DNA of 64,000 nucleotides from an uncultured Clostridia bacterium. GTDB lineage: Bacteria > Bacillota > Clostridia > Christensenellales > UBA1242. A program made the translations under genes and the position numbers. Under the pieces are notes generated by a model. It was given only the letters and a program-made list of their open reading frames with translations, had not been told where the DNA came from and did no database searches. The number at the start of each line of letters is the position of its first letter. The first letter of the stretch is position 1. Location of the stretch: the NCBI GenBank assembly GCA_947630745.1, contig CANRIT010000004.1:1-64000 (forward strand), read 5' to 3'. Below are positions 62,873-64,000 of this stretch, piece after piece.

Positions 62873-64000
62873 TTAACTATTATTTGCGTTTTTTGCGTCT
62901 TTTTTTACCAATTTCCCGTCTTTTACACGATAAACCTTAAACCTTATAAACAGCAGGCACAACAGCTCAAATACCCCGCCAACAAATTGTCCAAGCACGG
63001 TGCAGAGCGCAATTGGCACAAAGGTGGAAATTACAAATCTTACTACATATGAAGTTGTTGATATGACCGTGTTTTTAAATGCGGAATATTCAAGCTGCAC
63101 AAATGGTTCAAACCCATATATGATTGGATTGTAGCAAAAATCAATCAGTTCGACAAAAAAGCAAATCAAACCCAATTTTAAATTTACATTGTAAAGTTTA
63201 AACAGCCCAAAAAATCCTAAAATCGAACTTGCTGTTATGATGCTTGTGTATTTTATGCAGTTTTTTATTGTCTGCTTGTAGTCGTATTTCCCATTTGCTA
63301 AATCAATTTTTGCCACGGTTGACATTGCGTTGCAACTATCCCACTGCGCGTCAGTTATCAGTGCTACAAAGTTTATTGCGGTTACATATTCAGTCCCAGC
63401 CTCAAACGCGTTGCTGTAACCAAAGAAATATGTGCCAATAAGCAACAGATATCCAAATATCTCGGTTGATTCGTATTTGAAATTGGTCAAAATATTAAAA
63501 TTCAATTTAAACTTGTGGAATTGTTTAAAAAACAACACAAGCGCATAAATTGTTATGCAGGTTAAGGTTGCGCCAATAATTACAAAATCGTTTTTAACAA
63601 TAAGTGAACTGCCGATAAGCACAACAAATTCCATAATGTTAAAAATTAAACTATGACGGTAAGCAATTTTGTCGTTGTCTTCAAAATACAATTTTTCAAG
63701 CGACATGGAAAATATAAAGTGGATGAATTGCGAACTGAACGAGTAAATGGCAAAATGCTTGTATATTTCAACATCCATATTAAGAAACTGAATATATTGT
63801 TTACTAAAAATCAACAGCAGCGCGTAAAAAATTCCGCCAACAAACAACCCAATTGTCATGCTGCTTAGTACTGCGTTCGGATTATTTTCTTTTGCTTGTT
63901 TGATGTTCGCCCCGCTTGCAAAAATGCATAACAACAAAGAAAAAACAAACTGCACTGGATAGGTCAGCGAAAAAATATTAACTAAATTTGTATCTACAGT
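62873..64000 (-). CDS. MATE-like multidrug/flippase transporter, 5' end beyond the window
   Basis: Polytopic ORF; reading frame stays open to the window edge (TVDTNLVNIFSLTYPVQFVFSLL...). Confidence 0.7.
   Translation of the reverse strand, partial: TVDTNLVNIFSLTYPVQFVFSLLLCIFASGANIKQAKENNPNAVLSSMTIGLFVGGIFYALLLIFSKQYIQFLNMDVEIYKHFAIYSFSSQFIHFIFSMSLEKLYFEDNDKIAYRHSLIFNIMEFVVLIGSSLIVKNDFVIIGATLTCITIYALVLFFKQFHKFKLNFNILTNFKYESTEIFGYLLLIGTYFFGYSNAFEAGTEYVTAINFVALITDAQWDSCNAMSTVAKIDLANGKYDYKQTIKNCIKYTSIITASSILGFFGLFKLYNVNLKLGLICFFVELIDFCYNPIIYGFEPFVQLEYSAFKNTVISTTSYVVRFVISTFVPIALCTVLGQFVGGVFELLCLLFIRFKVYRVKDGKLVKKDAKNANNS

Noticed and set aside
1-64000. CRISPR arrays, rRNA genes, prophage structural modules
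   Set aside because: No regularly spaced repeats, no rRNA-like sequence and no phage capsid, tail or terminase proteins among the ORFs.

Overview
This is a 64 kb AT-rich bacterial chromosomal window, most likely from the Clostridia (Bacillota). I judge this from SpoVT, SpmA/SpmB and a YtxC-like protein, the secG-rnr-smpB cluster, pgk-tpiA-gpmI, rplM-rpsI and PFOR. Accessory content includes a large serine recombinase next to tRNA-Ser, type IV secretion (T4SS) parts split over two loci (VirB4 and VirB6/TrbL-like; pilin, large membrane protein and VirD4) with no visible relaxase, a 1533-aa M60-like gluzincin surface protein, and a tandem pair of GLUG-like surface proteins of 540 and 2876 aa. 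The strongest candidates for something undescribed are two poly-G tracts. One is a G11 run at the exact junction of the two surface ORFs; losing one G would fuse them in frame through a transmembrane hairpin. The other is a G10 run inside the spacer of a good -35/-10 promoter ahead of an uncharacterised 328-aa gene. Both look like phase-variation switches. Other notable items are a ~500-nt rplM leader with a perfect-consensus promoter, an L13-leader-like hairpin and two tandem 189-bp repeats; a Rho-like protein with no recognisable Walker A; a GC-rich multibranched hairpin island; a stand-alone Spo0A C-terminal DNA-binding domain; a Cys-rich 48-aa micro-ORF; and apparently leaderless genes. 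All calls were made by eye from sequence and the supplied ORFs; no database search was run.
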